A DNA stretch of 64,000 nucleotides from Tubiluchus corallicola (GCA_030141605.1 JAQGDQ010000315.1:207501-271500); one strand, 5' to 3'. Numbered from the stretch's first letter, positions 35,562 to 48,976 are shown. Notes: generated by a model from the sequence alone, not told the origin. A program made the numbers and translations.

Positions 35562-36221
35562 GTTATTACTGTTGTAATAACAGAAAATAATAATAACAAT
35601 AATTAAATAATTAATAATAAAAATATTTACAGAATTTGGCACCTTGGCAACTACTTACTTTGCCTAGTGGTAGAGCCAACCTTGACTTTGATACTGTGTG
35701 TTTGATCAAAAATTAATATATATCTATAGCAGTGCACTTCAACTTGACTTTACTAGCATATTCCCCTGCCGACAATGTTTGTCATGTCGTAGTTTCGCAA
35801 GCTGAATGTTCACAGATGTGAAACGTTTGATGGTTGGAAATTCCCTGCTGTAATCGAAACTATCGTGCTGTCTAACATTAAATTAAATTCCTTACTGTCC
35901 ATGTTCGGCTGACTTTTTCAGCAAAAATCATAAAACTCTATGCAGCAGCACTCGTTTGCTCTCGTTGTGTTTGCTCAGCGGCAGGTAATGCGACGTTTTG
36001 TTAGCTTTGGAACAATCTCATTGCAACGATAATAATTTATGGTTTTCAGTTCCTAGCAAAGAAATCTAGCCTGCAACTCCGGCTTAATCAATTTTTCGCC
36101 TAAGTGATCCTGGAGGAATTTTTCCAAACCTGGACAACATGGCAGTTCTTATCAATTTGGCCACAGCACAATTTGAACAAAACTGTTACTGGGTCGAAAG
36201 ATGAACGCAAAAGGATTTAAT
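35562..36221. other. Intergenic sequence, nothing recognised
   Basis: Begins with AT-rich low-complexity sequence (AATAAT words) and then unique-looking DNA without a gene. Confidence 0.5.
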
Positions 36222-36471
<250 letters not shown>

Positions 36472-36818
36472 AACAGCTTTTTATTTAACAGTATAATGCT
36501 TACTAATATGGAGTCACTGTAAGTAAGGTTCTTATGTGAATGAGAATGAAGTTCATCATTATGATTATTATTACGCAATGCAAAATGGATTCATCTGTTT
36601 AATTAACAATAGTATGGGGTGCTTCATTCTCTTGTGGACTCAATTTTCTACCTATAATCATCTTAATTATACGCTGCAATTAACAATCCTCATTACCGTC
36701 ACTCCTTCAGTTTTGCGAAATGTTTTCCTCCAGTTAATTATTTACTTGCCTTTCCACAACAACGAAATTGAAAAGGCACGTTATTTTTGAAGTTTTTTCT
36801 TTTGGACATTTTTTATTA

Positions 36819-37200
36819 ATAAGCTGTTTCACAGTTTCAAAGATTGATGATGATTGTGAAAAGGTCAAAGATTAAGTGTACCAGACAACGCATTTGTGTA
36901 CACTTGACAGCGCCTCGCAGCCCATGCTACTGTAATAGTAACAGTTTTAACAATCAGCTAGAACCTCACCTAGTTCATTTTCTCTTGTTCCCAAGCAAGA
37001 TCCTGTTAGTAAATCACTCTATGCACAGACTAATGCATAATTAAGTAAAGTCCTCGTAAAACAAATGAAGTTACTGAACTGATACTTTGCTTTACACAAT
37101 GTCACGTGATGATTCTAGTTAAGACGCGTTGCTGTGGTACACTTAACCTTTGACCTACAGCAACTGCGCGTGCGTACAACGAAACTGTGAAAAGGCTTAT
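36819..37200 (+). mobile_element. MITE family M1, copy B
   Basis: A 382-bp copy with the family's left end (ATAAGCTGTTTCACAGTT here) and right end (AACTGTGAAAAGGCTTAT). It carries the palindromic GTCACGTGAT at 37101-37110 and DR1-like AGGTCAAAGATTA at 36862-36874, with a matching inverted block at 37144-37156. Confidence 0.9.
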
Positions 37201-37373
37201 CGTTCCAGTTCTTTTCGTTGTTAAGTATTATTACTGCATTACTTAAAAACATATTTGGTAGATAGTGCTGATCTCATACAAAATTGTCGAAATATTTGTT
37301 TAAATTAACCTCATATAAACATCAGACTAATTAACATTTTTTATTACAGGCACTTAAAAACATTTATTGTTAA

Positions 37374-37641
37374 AACACCACAACTTTATTAAAACTTTTA
37401 ATTTACATCGTAAAAAATCATGTCAAACGTTTTTCACGGAGATACTGCTATCATCGTTATGTATTTTTAAATACATAACTAGTGCCTAGTGCATAATGTT
37501 CTATTCTGTAGCGTCTGCCTACATAAACTGGTTGTATGTTTATAAAAATTTACCACTGATGATGACAGCAATAGTTCTGTCGAAAGTTTGACATGATTTT
37601 TTAACTATGTAAATTAAAAGTTATAACAAAGTTCTGGTGTT
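37374..37641. mobile_element. Second MITE family (M2), 268 bp with 55-bp terminal inverted repeats
   Basis: The left arm 37374-37428 (AACACCACAACTTTATTAAA onward to TGTCAAAC) is the near-exact complement of the right arm 37586-37641. The inside is non-coding and has a short ATACATAACTAG/TTAAATACAT-type palindrome near 37.46 kb. A TA on each side, two or three bases outside the arms, would fit a Tc1/mariner-type insertion but is not certain. No other copy is visible in this window. Confidence 0.85.
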
Positions 37642-38230
37642 CTAACTATAGAATAATTATCTTGTACAATATTAAATATCAATTTTATGCCACAATAATT
37701 ATTTAGCTTCACGCTACAGAAATCGTAGCAAAAAGGTAGTTTCAAGGGTGCATAGATTTTGATACAATTTCAGAACAACCTTCGAATTGCTCTAACATTG
37801 ACAATTTTGTCACGGGTTTGGGAATACGGATTTCTCTGTCGAAGCAGCAGGATCGCATTACCAGGTTAAACCATGTGTAATGCAATATATGGGCTATATG
37901 TGAAACTGCTAAGTTCAACTAAATCTGCTGACAAATACGTAGGTTTCCTATGATATATCTAATAAGCCTGCGTTCCCATGTGAATTATCCTATTATTGTA
38001 TTAGTTTAGTTTATATTGAAATATAGAGCTTTTGCACGATATACCCTACTGACAGTGTGTCCCCGATTCCAGATGGACATTATCCCATGATTGCATTAGC
38101 CTGTCGATTTCAGTCGAACAAATGTACATAACAGTACAACGTAGACACAACAGACCTATTCGCTGGCTGAGTTGTAGTGCTCTCACCAACGTGGCGTAAC
38201 GCTGGTAGAATGATAACGCAACCTTGGTCA
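37642..38230. other. Intergenic sequence, nothing recognised
   Basis: Unique-looking AT-rich DNA between the M2 element and the CAA array. Confidence 0.5.
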
Positions 38231-38265
38231 CCAGCAGCGACAGCAACAGCAGCAGCAGCAGCAGC

Positions 38266-38314
<49 letters not shown>

Positions 38315-38328
38315 GCAACAACAACAGC

Positions 38329-38371
<43 letters not shown>

Positions 38372-38396
38372 GCGACAATGACGACAAAAGCAGCAG
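38231..38396. repeat. (CAG)n-(CAA)n trinucleotide repeat
   Basis: About 165 bases, CAG at the left and mostly CAA to the right with CAG interruptions. Open frames in several phases reflect the repeat. Confidence 0.95.
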
Positions 38397-38789
38397 CAGT
38401 TACGAAGACGGTACTAGTAGCATTTTTCTTCCAATGAAAAATCTTTTTTATTTCCATTGGTAATATATTTCAGGAATATAAAAAATGATTTTTCAGTCCA
38501 CAATACTTGAATACCACGTGATCTAGGTAGTAATTTTCAGTTGCCAATGTCACTTAACAGTTTATGCAGCGATGTCTGTTAATGTATCGGCAGGCTTTTG
38601 AATAACTAGCGTACTTTAAGTGTAAACAATTCGGCTGATACTCGAGCGCCATTACTTTATTAAAACTATATTTTCACACTTTTTTTTTGTTAAAGTCTTT
38701 AGTGATTAGTCTTCTGATTTTGCTTTAAAGAATCATAAAGACCGAACAGTTGTGGCGGCTTGTTTCTATACAAAGCTAACAGATTCTAA

Positions 38790-39159
38790 ATAAGCCTTTT
38801 CACAGGTCTAGCGATTGATGATGATCATGGAAAGGTCAAAGGTTAAGTGTACCAGACAACACATTTGTGTACACGTGACAACGTCTCGCAGCCCATGATA
38901 TTCTAATATTAACAGTTTTAACAGCTAGCTAGAACCTTACCTAGTTCCCAAGCAAGATCCTGCTAGTAAATCACTCTATGCACAGCACAGACTAATGCAT
39001 AATTAAGTAAAGTCCACGTAAGACAACAGAAGTTACTGAACTGTCACTAAAACCCACATGTCACGTGATGGTTGTAATTAAGACGCGATGCTGTGGCACA
39101 CTTAACCTTTGACCTACAGCAAAGGAGCGTACGCAAAACAAAACCGTGAAAAGGCTTAT
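38790..39159 (+). mobile_element. MITE family M1, copy C
   Basis: A 370-bp copy with both terminal repeats. Internal landmarks are AGGTCAAAGGTTA at 38833-38845, GTCACGTGAT at 39060-39069 and the inverted TAACCTTTGACCT at 39103-39115. It lies about 1.6 kb from copy B in the same orientation. Confidence 0.9.
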
Positions 39160-39475
39160 TGAAGAAAATTAAGATGCAACCATTAACTGGGAAAACCTTT
39201 CACATAAACAATAAGGCTAGTAAAATTTTTCAATTTCTAAATTATTGGTTGTCCTGGTCAGTTGTCTGACCTCAAATGTTATTTACACGGACGGTGAAGT
39301 CTGCATGTAATGTAGGCCTAATATATATATATATATATGAATAATTGATTGCTTTTCTGAAAGTTTGAGGTGTTGTTAAGAACTTTAAATATTGTGAAAT
39401 ACCGTTTAATACAAGAGCAATTTCAATAAAAGTTTTGGTACAGCTCTACACAGCTTCATATGTTTTGGCTTACTG

Positions 39476-39750
39476 TATGTTTGTTGTACGTATGTATGTA
39501 TATTTGTACGTAGGTTTGTTGTATGTATGTATGTATGTATGTATGTATGTATGTATGTATGTATGTATGTATGTATGTATGTATGTACGTATGCACGCAT
39601 GTACGTAGGTATGCATGTACGTATGTATGTATGTATGTATGTTGTATGTATGTATGTATGTATGTATGTATGTATGTATGTATGTATGTATGTATGTATG
39701 TATGTATGTAGGTATGTATGTACGTATGTACGTATGTACGTATGCGTGTA

Positions 39751-39832
<82 letters not shown>

Positions 39833-39962
39833 TATGTGTGTATGTGTGTATGTATGTATGTATGTATGTATGTATGTATGTATGTATGTATGTATGTATG
39901 TATGTATGTATGTATGTATGTATGTATGTATGTATGTATGTATGTATGTATGTATGTTTGTT
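39476..39962. repeat. (GTAT)n-(TG)n-(GTAT)n compound microsatellite
   Basis: GTAT repeats with GTAC and GTATGC variants flank a central (TG)n of about 70 bases. The roughly symmetrical layout keeps three forward and two reverse frames open, none coding. Confidence 0.97.
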
Positions 39963-41873
39963 TGTTTTAAGTATGCTTGTTGTATGTATTGTTTGTTGTT
40001 TGTCATTTGTATGAATTGCATGTTTATTCTGAAAAAAAGACGTATAAAGTTGACTTAAGGTGTCTGAGAATAATGTTAAAAAAGTAAAAGGCAAATACTT
40101 CACCTGGAACGTTCATTCTTGTTGTGTACATACGCACACACACACACACGCGCACGCATGCACGCACGCACTTCAAGAAGTTATTTCATAGAAGTTTTCC
40201 AGATAAATGATAAATTAAAATTTATGAAACACCAAAATGGAATTTATTGCTTATTTTAATATTAATAAAAATGAATTCAAATAGTTTGTATTAGTTACAA
40301 TTTCCTGACCATATTTTCAGGTGTGACATGAAGTGTGTTTCACGGAAAAATCGAACACTGTTTGACATTAGTTTGTTTGTCACATCGAAGAAATAAATAG
40401 TAGGGTATTAATAACTTTTTATAAAATGTGCAAGTGAGCAACTATTGGCTGATAGCTTCCATGTTTTTTAGTATCTCTAAATGTCTAAACGATGTTCGTT
40501 TTCTCAAGCTAGTTGTTTAAACATTTGTTGCCACGATGTGCGGTACATGCGTTACCACCAAGCACTATTTTGACAGTATGTACCTGTCTGGCTTCACAAT
40601 ATTTATAGGCTGACTATAGATTCTTAGACGTTTTCCCGACGTGGAATAATGAAATTGCGAAAATATAATTTAACTACGTTTTGTACAACCAGGGATTTAT
40701 ACGTTTTCGAAAACTGATCATTTTCGCTGTCTCTGGCGTATTTAAACATTAATTTCGTAAATTTATTTGCAAATAGCTTCCCAGACTGCGCTAGGTTGAT
40801 AACGAGGGAATGTACAGCATTTCTTCCGGTAAAGATCGCAAGGCTAGTAATTTAGTATTAAGACGTCAGCTCACCATCTGTACTTTACAGCAAATTGCAG
40901 CGGTTTTGTTTCATTGCAGAGTAACTTTAAACGACCAACTTGCTCTCTTCCGGGAAAATTATACTGTTACTGACACTTTCTAAAATAATTAATACAGAGA
41001 TAACTTAAAAGGCGCCATCGTATCAAGTTTATTTAGTTTAATCAATTTAAACGCACAAGTTTTGACTTGATAGACTAGGTGTCCATATCACTCCATATCA
41101 AGTAACTCCATACAAATGCAGCCAGACGTTATAGTTTAACCTGCTGTTATTTTCCTATAGAGCACAATTTCGTAGTAATAATATAATAATAAATATGATT
41201 TTTGCAGAAGTACATTCAGTGCATTTGCAAATAAATACATTGAGTGGATAATAAAATCAATACAGTTACAGTTATCACAATTGATAACATATATACAATA
41301 GTATTCATAAATGTTATATGTGGTTAGCAATAAATACATAAAACTTATAAATATATACATAACATATGATTACACATGCGTGACGACACATAAATATAAT
41401 AAATGCGCGATGTTCTGAATATTTGTACATACACATAAATAAACATACACGCAGTTCGTAAGATACAGCGGGTTTATAAGGAAGTACAGTACTTCTTTAT
41501 ATTTTCAATTATGGAAAGCCGTCCTCAAAATGAGAGGATTTTTGTCAGCCAATCTTGCTTTATATTTAAAAGTGAGTGTTGGGCCTCTGGGCTGACGATA
41601 ATCATTGTTTATATGTCAATGATAAATGTACCTCGTTTATTTAATCTGACAAAATTTCATCTGAAATAAAGATAGGAAACGTAAAAAGAACGGAGTCTGC
41701 ATTTGAATCAGGAATTTTGTAGGAATCATAATGTAGTTTGTACTAAAGTGTCGGCTTCCTGTAGGCCTAAGTGCTTCCTGTAGACCTGGGTGGCTTCTTC
41801 TGTACAAGAGTTAATATGTACATAACATTCACACTGTTTTTTGGTAAATTTAATAAAATAATAATAAAAGAAA
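39963..41873. other. Intergenic sequence; short (CA)n at 40134-40150
   Basis: AT-rich DNA without a recognisable gene. A CA/CGCA microsatellite lies at about 40130-40170. Confidence 0.5.
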
Positions 41874-42096
<223 letters not shown>

Positions 42097-43184
42097 TTAT
42101 TTGTTGTTACATGTTGTCAAGATGCTAAAAGCAGCTTAACTACACCGTATTTTTAAAAATATAAGTGCTTTTCATTAAGAAAGAAGATAAAACGTAAAAC
42201 AGATGCTTTAAACGTAAACATAATTGATCAGCTGCTGCAATGGATATTACTCTCACTTTAGCCGGCTATGTCAGCATTTCTGCAGCATTTATAGAGTTTT
42301 ACATATTTGTATTTCAGAATAAATTTTGAAATCTTGTTCATTCTCACAGAGACTATCATTCAGGCTGCTAAACGCCTTATATATTGCTGCTTAATATTCG
42401 TATTTGCGCTGGTGCCTGATGCAGTAGAATTAGACTTACAGTTGTCAGTGCATTACAGAAAACTACATTAATGCTCTTATGATAATATCACCTACTATTA
42501 AGCATTTTGTCAAAGCATAAATGCATTAGTAGGTAATGCAACCATTAAGCAAGAAAATTAGCCAGGATTCTGTTGATAAGACAAATATTTAGGAAGCATT
42601 TCATTCTAGCCATTAGCCATTATAAACACGTGCGCCAGTTCAAAAATAAATTCTGTTACAGGGGTTTCGTGAGTTAAACTGACAAGACATTAGTTAGGCC
42701 TTTAAAAGCGTGCTATTTGCATATTTGATTTTATAATTGTGTATTTAATGTTATTAAAAGACAACAGGACAATTTTTATATCATAACTCGTTTGATTTGT
42801 GAACTGTGTCATGCATATAATATCATTTAAAGTAACTAAAGCGTTTCTTACGTTCAAATATTAGCTTGGGAGCTTCAAACAGTTAGAGGTGACGTTACAG
42901 TTGGGTACAATATTCCAACATTAGGGATCTTTTATGAGCGTCTCATGCAGATAACGCTGCCATGTCACATTGACAGTGAAACACAAAAACTCGACAAGCT
43001 CATCACAAAGTAAACCCGCGATTTGAGTAGCTTAGCCGCTCCGTTCCAGCAAGTATGTTTATGCAATGCATGTCAGTGAAAAGTCTGCAAAGAAAAATAC
43101 AATCGTGTATAGGAATGGCCACAGGCGTGTACAAAAATTCAGCTTCCGAGATAATAATGGTTCAAAGTGGGACAAAAAGAAAAA
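42097..43184. other. Intergenic sequence, nothing recognised
   Basis: AT-rich unique-looking DNA leading up to an R3 copy. Confidence 0.5.
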
Positions 43185-43668
43185 TTTAATGTATCACAAA
43201 AAGAAACTTCGCGCTAAGATATCTGACTTACAATTATGGTTTTATGTTTAAAAAAGTTACGTAATTGGAAAAGAAAATTCTTAGTAATGCAAAATATTCG
43301 TGCGACCTGACAAAACGTGACTGTATCAGCATCCCACTTTGCACCACTGGTTCACCAAAAACACATTGATATTATTGGCAATATAAGGTAACATACTTTT
43401 GCTTAGTTAGCAAAGTATGCGTTATGATTATTTTTTCAAACTTTATGCAATGTTATCTAATCTTGTTTCAAATGACTTACCGCTAAAACGGCTGCGCCTA
43501 ACCGCCATCGCGGTAGTTCACATTTACAAGATTTATACTGTGTTACTGTTAATGCGAGCCCTGTATGCAATAGGACAACATGTAAGTGATATAAATTTCA
43601 AGACGAATTTTTAAACTTCCTTTATGGAAAGGGTTTTCTTGTCTTTAAATCGTTTTCAAAAACAAAAT
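43185..43668 (+). repeat. Dispersed repeat family R3, copy 3
   Basis: This aligns in order with 4268-4870 and 15839-16322. The ATGTTATCTAA block is followed by nearly the same bases as in the 15.8-kb copy, and the right part has AAATTTCAAGACGAATTTTT as in the first copy. The upstream flank differs from the other copies. Confidence 0.7.
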
Positions 43669-43902
43669 GTTACCTAAGATATTTGAGGCTATAGTTAATT
43701 TCGAGCTACGGTCTGCAAATGGATAACGTTTTTTTTAAATGAAAATCGTGAGAAAATCTGCCGAGTGGTCACAATGCCTGCTTAAAATTAAAATTGAAAT
43801 CAAAAAATAATTTAACTTTGAGAATAAATTATGCTGGGGCCTGGTTAACATCGACTAGAAAAATCACTTTTTGCGGTATCATCTGCCAAAATTCCCCCAG
43901 AC

Positions 43903-44565
43903 ATGGTTGAAGGTATCACGTACAAATCTGCAGTCGAGCAAGATGTTTGCTTGGGTTTGTTTTTAGAACATGTGGGGGTTCCAACTCTGAAAACTTCAGA
44001 CTATTGCATTATTCACTGGTCCCACAAATTCTGGAGTGCTGTGCCATTGTTGGGTCTCACCCCCCACACACTGTCTGTGGCATCGAAAGGCAACACGCTA
44101 TATGTGCCTCCTAGATCGTAGACCCATGCCTGGCTGCAATAATCGCCTGAAAACTCTCAAAATTATAAGCCTCAAACGCAGAATGGACCTATCATTTCTT
44201 GTTTTTGGATATAAGGCAATGCACGGTTTCTTCCGTCGCGAATTAGATAGCCAATGGACATTTCATGATCAAGCCGTATGATTGGTCGAATGCTTTTAAA
44301 TAGAAACAGAACCACCTGTCTGCGTGCCCTCAATTTATAAGAGATTTCCACGCTTGTGGAACGAATTACCTGCAGATGCAATTCTAATGGCGTCATTATC
44401 TTCTTTCAAACAGACTGTCATATGTCATTTTACTATCGAAGACACAAAGTATAATCGGTTGGCTTTGTATACACAGTGGTAAGCACAACCTTCATATTGA
44501 TCATGGTTATATAATTTTACTGTTTACATTTACTCATGTATAAAGTGTATATATTCATTCTTGTG

Positions 44566-44570
<5 letters not shown>
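43903..44570 (+). pseudogene. CR1/L2-like LINE 3' remnant, frameshifted
   Basis: One forward frame reads 'RKATRYMCLLDRR', then 'RLKTLKIISLKRRMDLSFLV' and 'FGYKAMHGFFRREL', matching the usual RRATR...RL..L..LSLK.RR...L...YKA.HG pattern after the RT thumb. After a frame change the homology resumes as 'IYKRFPRLWNELPADAIL' and 'MASLSSFKQTV', the standard C-terminal W-N-x-L-P block. The remnant ends in a (TAA)n tail at about 44566, which merges with the microsatellite. At least one frameshift and a stop make it dead. Confidence 0.78.
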
Positions 44571-44921
<351 letters not shown>

Positions 44922-44939
44922 AATGAACATGACTAAGAC

Positions 44940-45191
44940 ACATGTGTCGCTTCAGTATTTTATCACATAGAAGTATCTTTGATAATGTAGTAGCTATAGA
45001 TTCTGGCACGACATTAATCTTGATACGCAGGGATTGCCCAAGATCATGTAGTGACGAGTCAGCTGCTTCAAGGGATCGTTTCGGGCAAAGATTGTCGAGA
45101 ATAACAGATGCAACAAGGGTAGGGCTTTTTGAGGCCACGTCCAAGCAAAAACCTCGGTCTCTAGCGGCCAGTATTTGTGTCTACTGAGCAA
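44940..45191 (-). CDS. Unrecognised minus-strand open frame, possible exon or element fragment
   Basis: Outside the microsatellite, the minus-strand frame from 45144 down to about 44940 reads about 68 residues of ordinary composition ('KSPTLVASVILDNLCPKRSL', 'LRIKINVVPESIATTLSKIL'). I do not recognise a domain. The frame continues into the microsatellite as poly-Leu, which is certainly not coding. It could be a fragment of a transposon protein, an exon or chance; confidence that it is expressed is low. Confidence 0.15.
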
Positions 45192-45301
45192 ATCCTATGA
45201 ACAATCCTGCCATTAGTAACTAAACGTGTCTCATGAGACACAAGGAGATAGAGCAAGTTAGTTTCTTATTGAATTATCCATACTTGGCAAATAAATGTAA
45301 C

Positions 45302-45697
45302 TACACCAAAATTGAATTTATAGCCTACCGGTTTCGAACAGACTGTTTATTTTCAAGGCATCTAAAACAAGGAATTTTACCAGAATTTAGAACAACATCG
45401 AAATCCAATTCAGTGGTTAGATAGCCAAGAGGCATATGATATAACATTATATAGATAATTTAACAATTTACCTTGCAGATTACATATCTCGATTGGTGTG
45501 AAACTATGATATACTCCACAAACAAACTAACATGTTAAATGATCTATATAACGTTATATTATATAACTTTTGGTTATCTAACTACTGAATTGTATTTCGA
45601 TGTTGTTTCTAAATTCTGCTAAATTTCTTTGTTTTAGATGCCTTGATAATGAACAGTTTGTTCGAAACCGGTCGGCAATAAATTTAATTTTGGTGTA
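45302..45697. mobile_element. Third MITE family (M3), about 396 bp with 163-bp inverted arms
   Basis: Left arm 45302-45464 and right arm 45534-45697 are inverted copies with scattered mismatches; both contain ACCGGTTTCGAAC near the outer end and GGCATCTAAAAC further in. The spacer is about 70 bases. The ends read TACACCAAAATT and its complement, so a TA target site is possible. No protein is encoded. Confidence 0.82.
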
Positions 45698-46139
45698 TTT
45701 TCTTATTATTGGACATAGTTAACCAACTTATTAAGTAAGTTGTTATTGCTGACGAGTCGCAGTAGTGGCTGTTGCTGCATATAAGTGTCATTTGCATTAA
45801 GAAAGTTATTGCAATAGTTCATTAGCAACAATGACGTGTGCACTTTTACCACGAAGGCTGTTTTGTAAGAGCCGTGCGCGATTAACAGCACCTGTAATGC
45901 TTGAAGACTTTTATGACCGTTTACGCCTTCTTTAATGCTGACAAGAAGTATTTTCTCCGGGGAAGCTCATCAAAGCTGTGCTTTAACGACATGCTTGCAC
46001 GCTGATAAGGGCCTATCTTCACTAATGATGACGAAACTAGTTAGTGAATTTAAGCCCATTGTTAGCGCGTAGAGTCCTCTTCGCCGTCTTCTGCAATTCG
46101 GACCTCACGCGCAAATATTTCGCTTTTATTAAGGGATGG

Positions 46140-46550
46140 TGTGGAAATTGTAACTGTATATTTTTAGGTGCTGCCATCTATGAACTAATAATTTTACATT
46201 TTTACTAGCCAAACTCACCCCTAGTATAATTGTACGGTATGCATGTTTTGCCTGTTTTACATCTCTCCCTATTTTACAGTAATGGTTTTTGTGAAGCCAA
46301 GTTTGCATAATTACCTATACCTATGTATACTGACTGGATTTACTTTCTAGTCACTGTCTCACTCTCAGTGCAGTGCAGCAGTCATGCTAATCATGTTACT
46401 TACTGTCTAACTCTCAGTGATCAGTGCAGGACACTCTTGTTCTCAGTGTTCAGTGTAGCAGTCATTCTACACATGTGTATGTAGTCTAATAAACGCTTTT
46501 CAGTTTTGTGCAAATATGTAGTATAGTGTTTTATTCGTTTTCTACAAAGT
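46140..46550 (+). mobile_element. Possible solo LTR of a retrotransposon
   Basis: The segment starts near TGTGGAAATTGTAACTG and ends near TTTTCTACA, i.e. TG...CA borders. Close to the right end are an AATAAA signal (in TAATAAACGC) and a GT/T-rich stretch, the arrangement expected of an LTR R-U5 region. The middle contains repeated CTCAGTG and CAGTGCAG words. I could not find a target duplication, and a 30-base near-repeat (AAATATTTCGCTTTTAT...) lies at about 46112 and again at 46635, outside the proposed borders. Tentative. Confidence 0.3.
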
Positions 46551-47794
46551 GATTCATGTACAACCTCAAACATGATTTTCACAACTTTGATTAAATGTGA
46601 TAACTAATCTTCTTTTTTAAAATACGTATTTAGGCAAATATTTCGCTTTTATGAAGGGATGGATTGCATTGGGTGAATTGTGCCCGTTCAAGCTTACGTA
46701 TATTTTATGGTTGTTGCTGCTGTGGTTGTTGTTTTTGTTATTGTTTATGTCGTTGTTTCTCTTCATTTTGTCGTTTACTGTCGTCGTTTGATTGTTTTTG
46801 TTGTCGCCGTCGTTGTCGCTGTTGCTGCCTGGTGAAATCATAAATAATACAAGCTCATCCTATCGTTGTTCTAAAAGTGACTAACGACATTATTCACTCT
46901 TTAATGCGAGAACACAACACGATCTATTTGAACAACTTAGACGCTAAGAATAAATAACTCAGTAGCAAAGAGAACCTTGTAAAACAAGATTCTCTTTGCT
47001 TGAATGAAAAATGGGTAGCTCAGTGTCACCTCTCCTATTCGGATTAAAATTTAATTCTAATGTCAACGTCATCGTACTCACTATCACTTTTCACAAATAT
47101 TGTTGCTTACGAAAAACTCGTGATTTATACATGTACCCTGGGTGTGACTTCTCCAGCCGAAATCTATGGAAGCAGTGGAGTTTTGCATTTAATAATTGCC
47201 TTTGTTATTACCAATAATACTAGGCAGAATAATCCTCTAAAATTATATGTGACGACAACGATGATGATGATGATGATAAGTCTTCATTAGTCTCTTTTTG
47301 CATGCAAAAATTTCTGTACAAAAATTATGCAATTTTAGATAAAGTGTAATTCTACAATATTACATTTTACGCATTCTGTAATTAGCTTTTTAATTTGCGC
47401 GTATAACATTATCTACAGTGGTGTTAAACAAGGAGCATTAAAGAGAGTGCTAAAATTAAGGTTATTAAAGAAGCAAGTTTCCTGTCTAGTAACATAAAAA
47501 TGCAGTTAAATTAATTTACAAAATTATAAAATCCCCAATTCAATATTTAAGTCCACAAAGAGTTACAACCAATAATCTCAAAAACTGCACAAATTTAAGC
47601 CCAGTTTTACTCGAATTTAGCAGAAAGATCTTAAAATAAAGGCGTCCTTTACAAACCAATTTAGTGCCGATACCAAATTTACATTTTTGGTGCAAGACAC
47701 AAGATTATAGTTGCCATTACCCAGTTCATTTAGTAATACATTTCGCTTGTTTGCTGGCCTGTTTAGTAACACATTATATTTGTTCATTTCTTCT
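46551..47794. other. Intergenic sequence, nothing recognised
   Basis: Contains GTTGTT/GTCGTT-rich low-complexity sequence at about 46710-46830 and a short GATGAT run near 47.26 kb. No gene recognised. Confidence 0.5.
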
Positions 47795-48976
47795 CATATC
47801 TTGTCGAGTCAATATGGAATTCCCTATCATTACATATATCGAACAGTTGATTTATAGTAAAGGATTTTTAGATTAATAAAGCTCAATGGAGAAACCTTTT
47901 GTACGCTAACCAGGTAATCTATTTGTAACAGGACTGGAACTGTCAGAAATATGTTTATGATTACTGTTAAGATAGTGTTATGCGATTATCCATTTTTAAA
48001 GTAAATCTCGTTATGTATTTCTTTGATTGCTTGTGTCTCACTACTTTGAACGTTTATTTATTTTCTTCAGTCCTTTGTATTTTCGATTTTAAAAGTTCAC
48101 AAACTAATAAATAAAAACAGTCAAGAATGGATTGAAATGTGGCCACAATAAAAGACATTAGTATTTCATTCAAGTAACATTTCTATTCACTTATAACTTG
48201 AGAACAATAGTATGATTCACACATCACAAATTTCACAAATATAACGCGTTAGTTTAATGAATGTTTACTTACATATTACCAATTACATAAATAGCATAAT
48301 TATCACAAGTAGCACAATGCACTAAAGCACAATAATCACCTTATAAGGCACAATATAAATTCAATTTCGTGCACCATAATTTTAACTATAATTTAGTATT
48401 ATCGGCTTTAATAGGGACTTGCTCTGTTAGCCAGTGAAAGCTGCGAGAGTCGTCGTCTTTGCTCAAGTCAACTTTTCCTTCATAAATTAATCTAAATAGT
48501 AGCCTTCATGCAATTAATAGTTGTACGGTCTGGAGCTACCTACATACAGACCTATTCTAAAAGCAAATTTAAGTTTAACATATAAGAATATATTATAAGA
48601 TTGTAGTTAAAGGAAAAGTCATTAATTAGAAAAATACTAGAGAAAATCTATGGGCGATTATACGCATCGCATAAAATTAAAATAATTTCAGGAAATATAT
48701 ATGCAATTTCCCGACAACAAAAAATGGTTATCATTTGCTCACTGTAATGAATACCAAATTATTCCGGAAACGTTTAAACACCTTGGATTTAAATTAGAAT
48801 TTGCATTACGATAGGTACATATAAACAATTTGCATTGTTTAATATTACTTTAATTAGAATATTCTGAAATGTTGTGAATCACATTATAAGGTGCACTTAA
48901 GCAGTGCATCTCTGTGCGTCCATTCAGCACCCTATTGACTATTTTTATTATCATAAATTTAGTATTTTTATGAGTG
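47795..48976 (+). pseudogene. Split LINE remnant related to the copy at 2.3-3.1 kb
   Basis: 47795-47845 matches 2475-2520, including the codons for I-W-N-S-L, and 48747-48850 matches 2527-2580 joined to about 2999-3060 (TTTGCATTACGATAGGTAC-like block). In the 2.3-kb copy the first two blocks are about 35 bases apart; here they are about 900 apart, so roughly 870 bases have been inserted, or were lost in the other copy. About 400 bases present at 2600-2995 are missing here. The following 48977-49200 pentamer array is reached through CTAAACTAAAC-type words that also occur after the 2.3-kb copy. Confidence 0.55.

Noticed and set aside
32334-35606. Open frames of 872-1090 codons on the plus strand
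   Set aside because: They are read through a stop-free 25-bp satellite and even through Ns; three frames are open at once and none has non-repeat sequence of protein character.
38046-38463. Poly-Asn/poly-Val/poly-Leu proteins
   Set aside because: They are translations of the (CAG)n-(CAA)n array in different phases.
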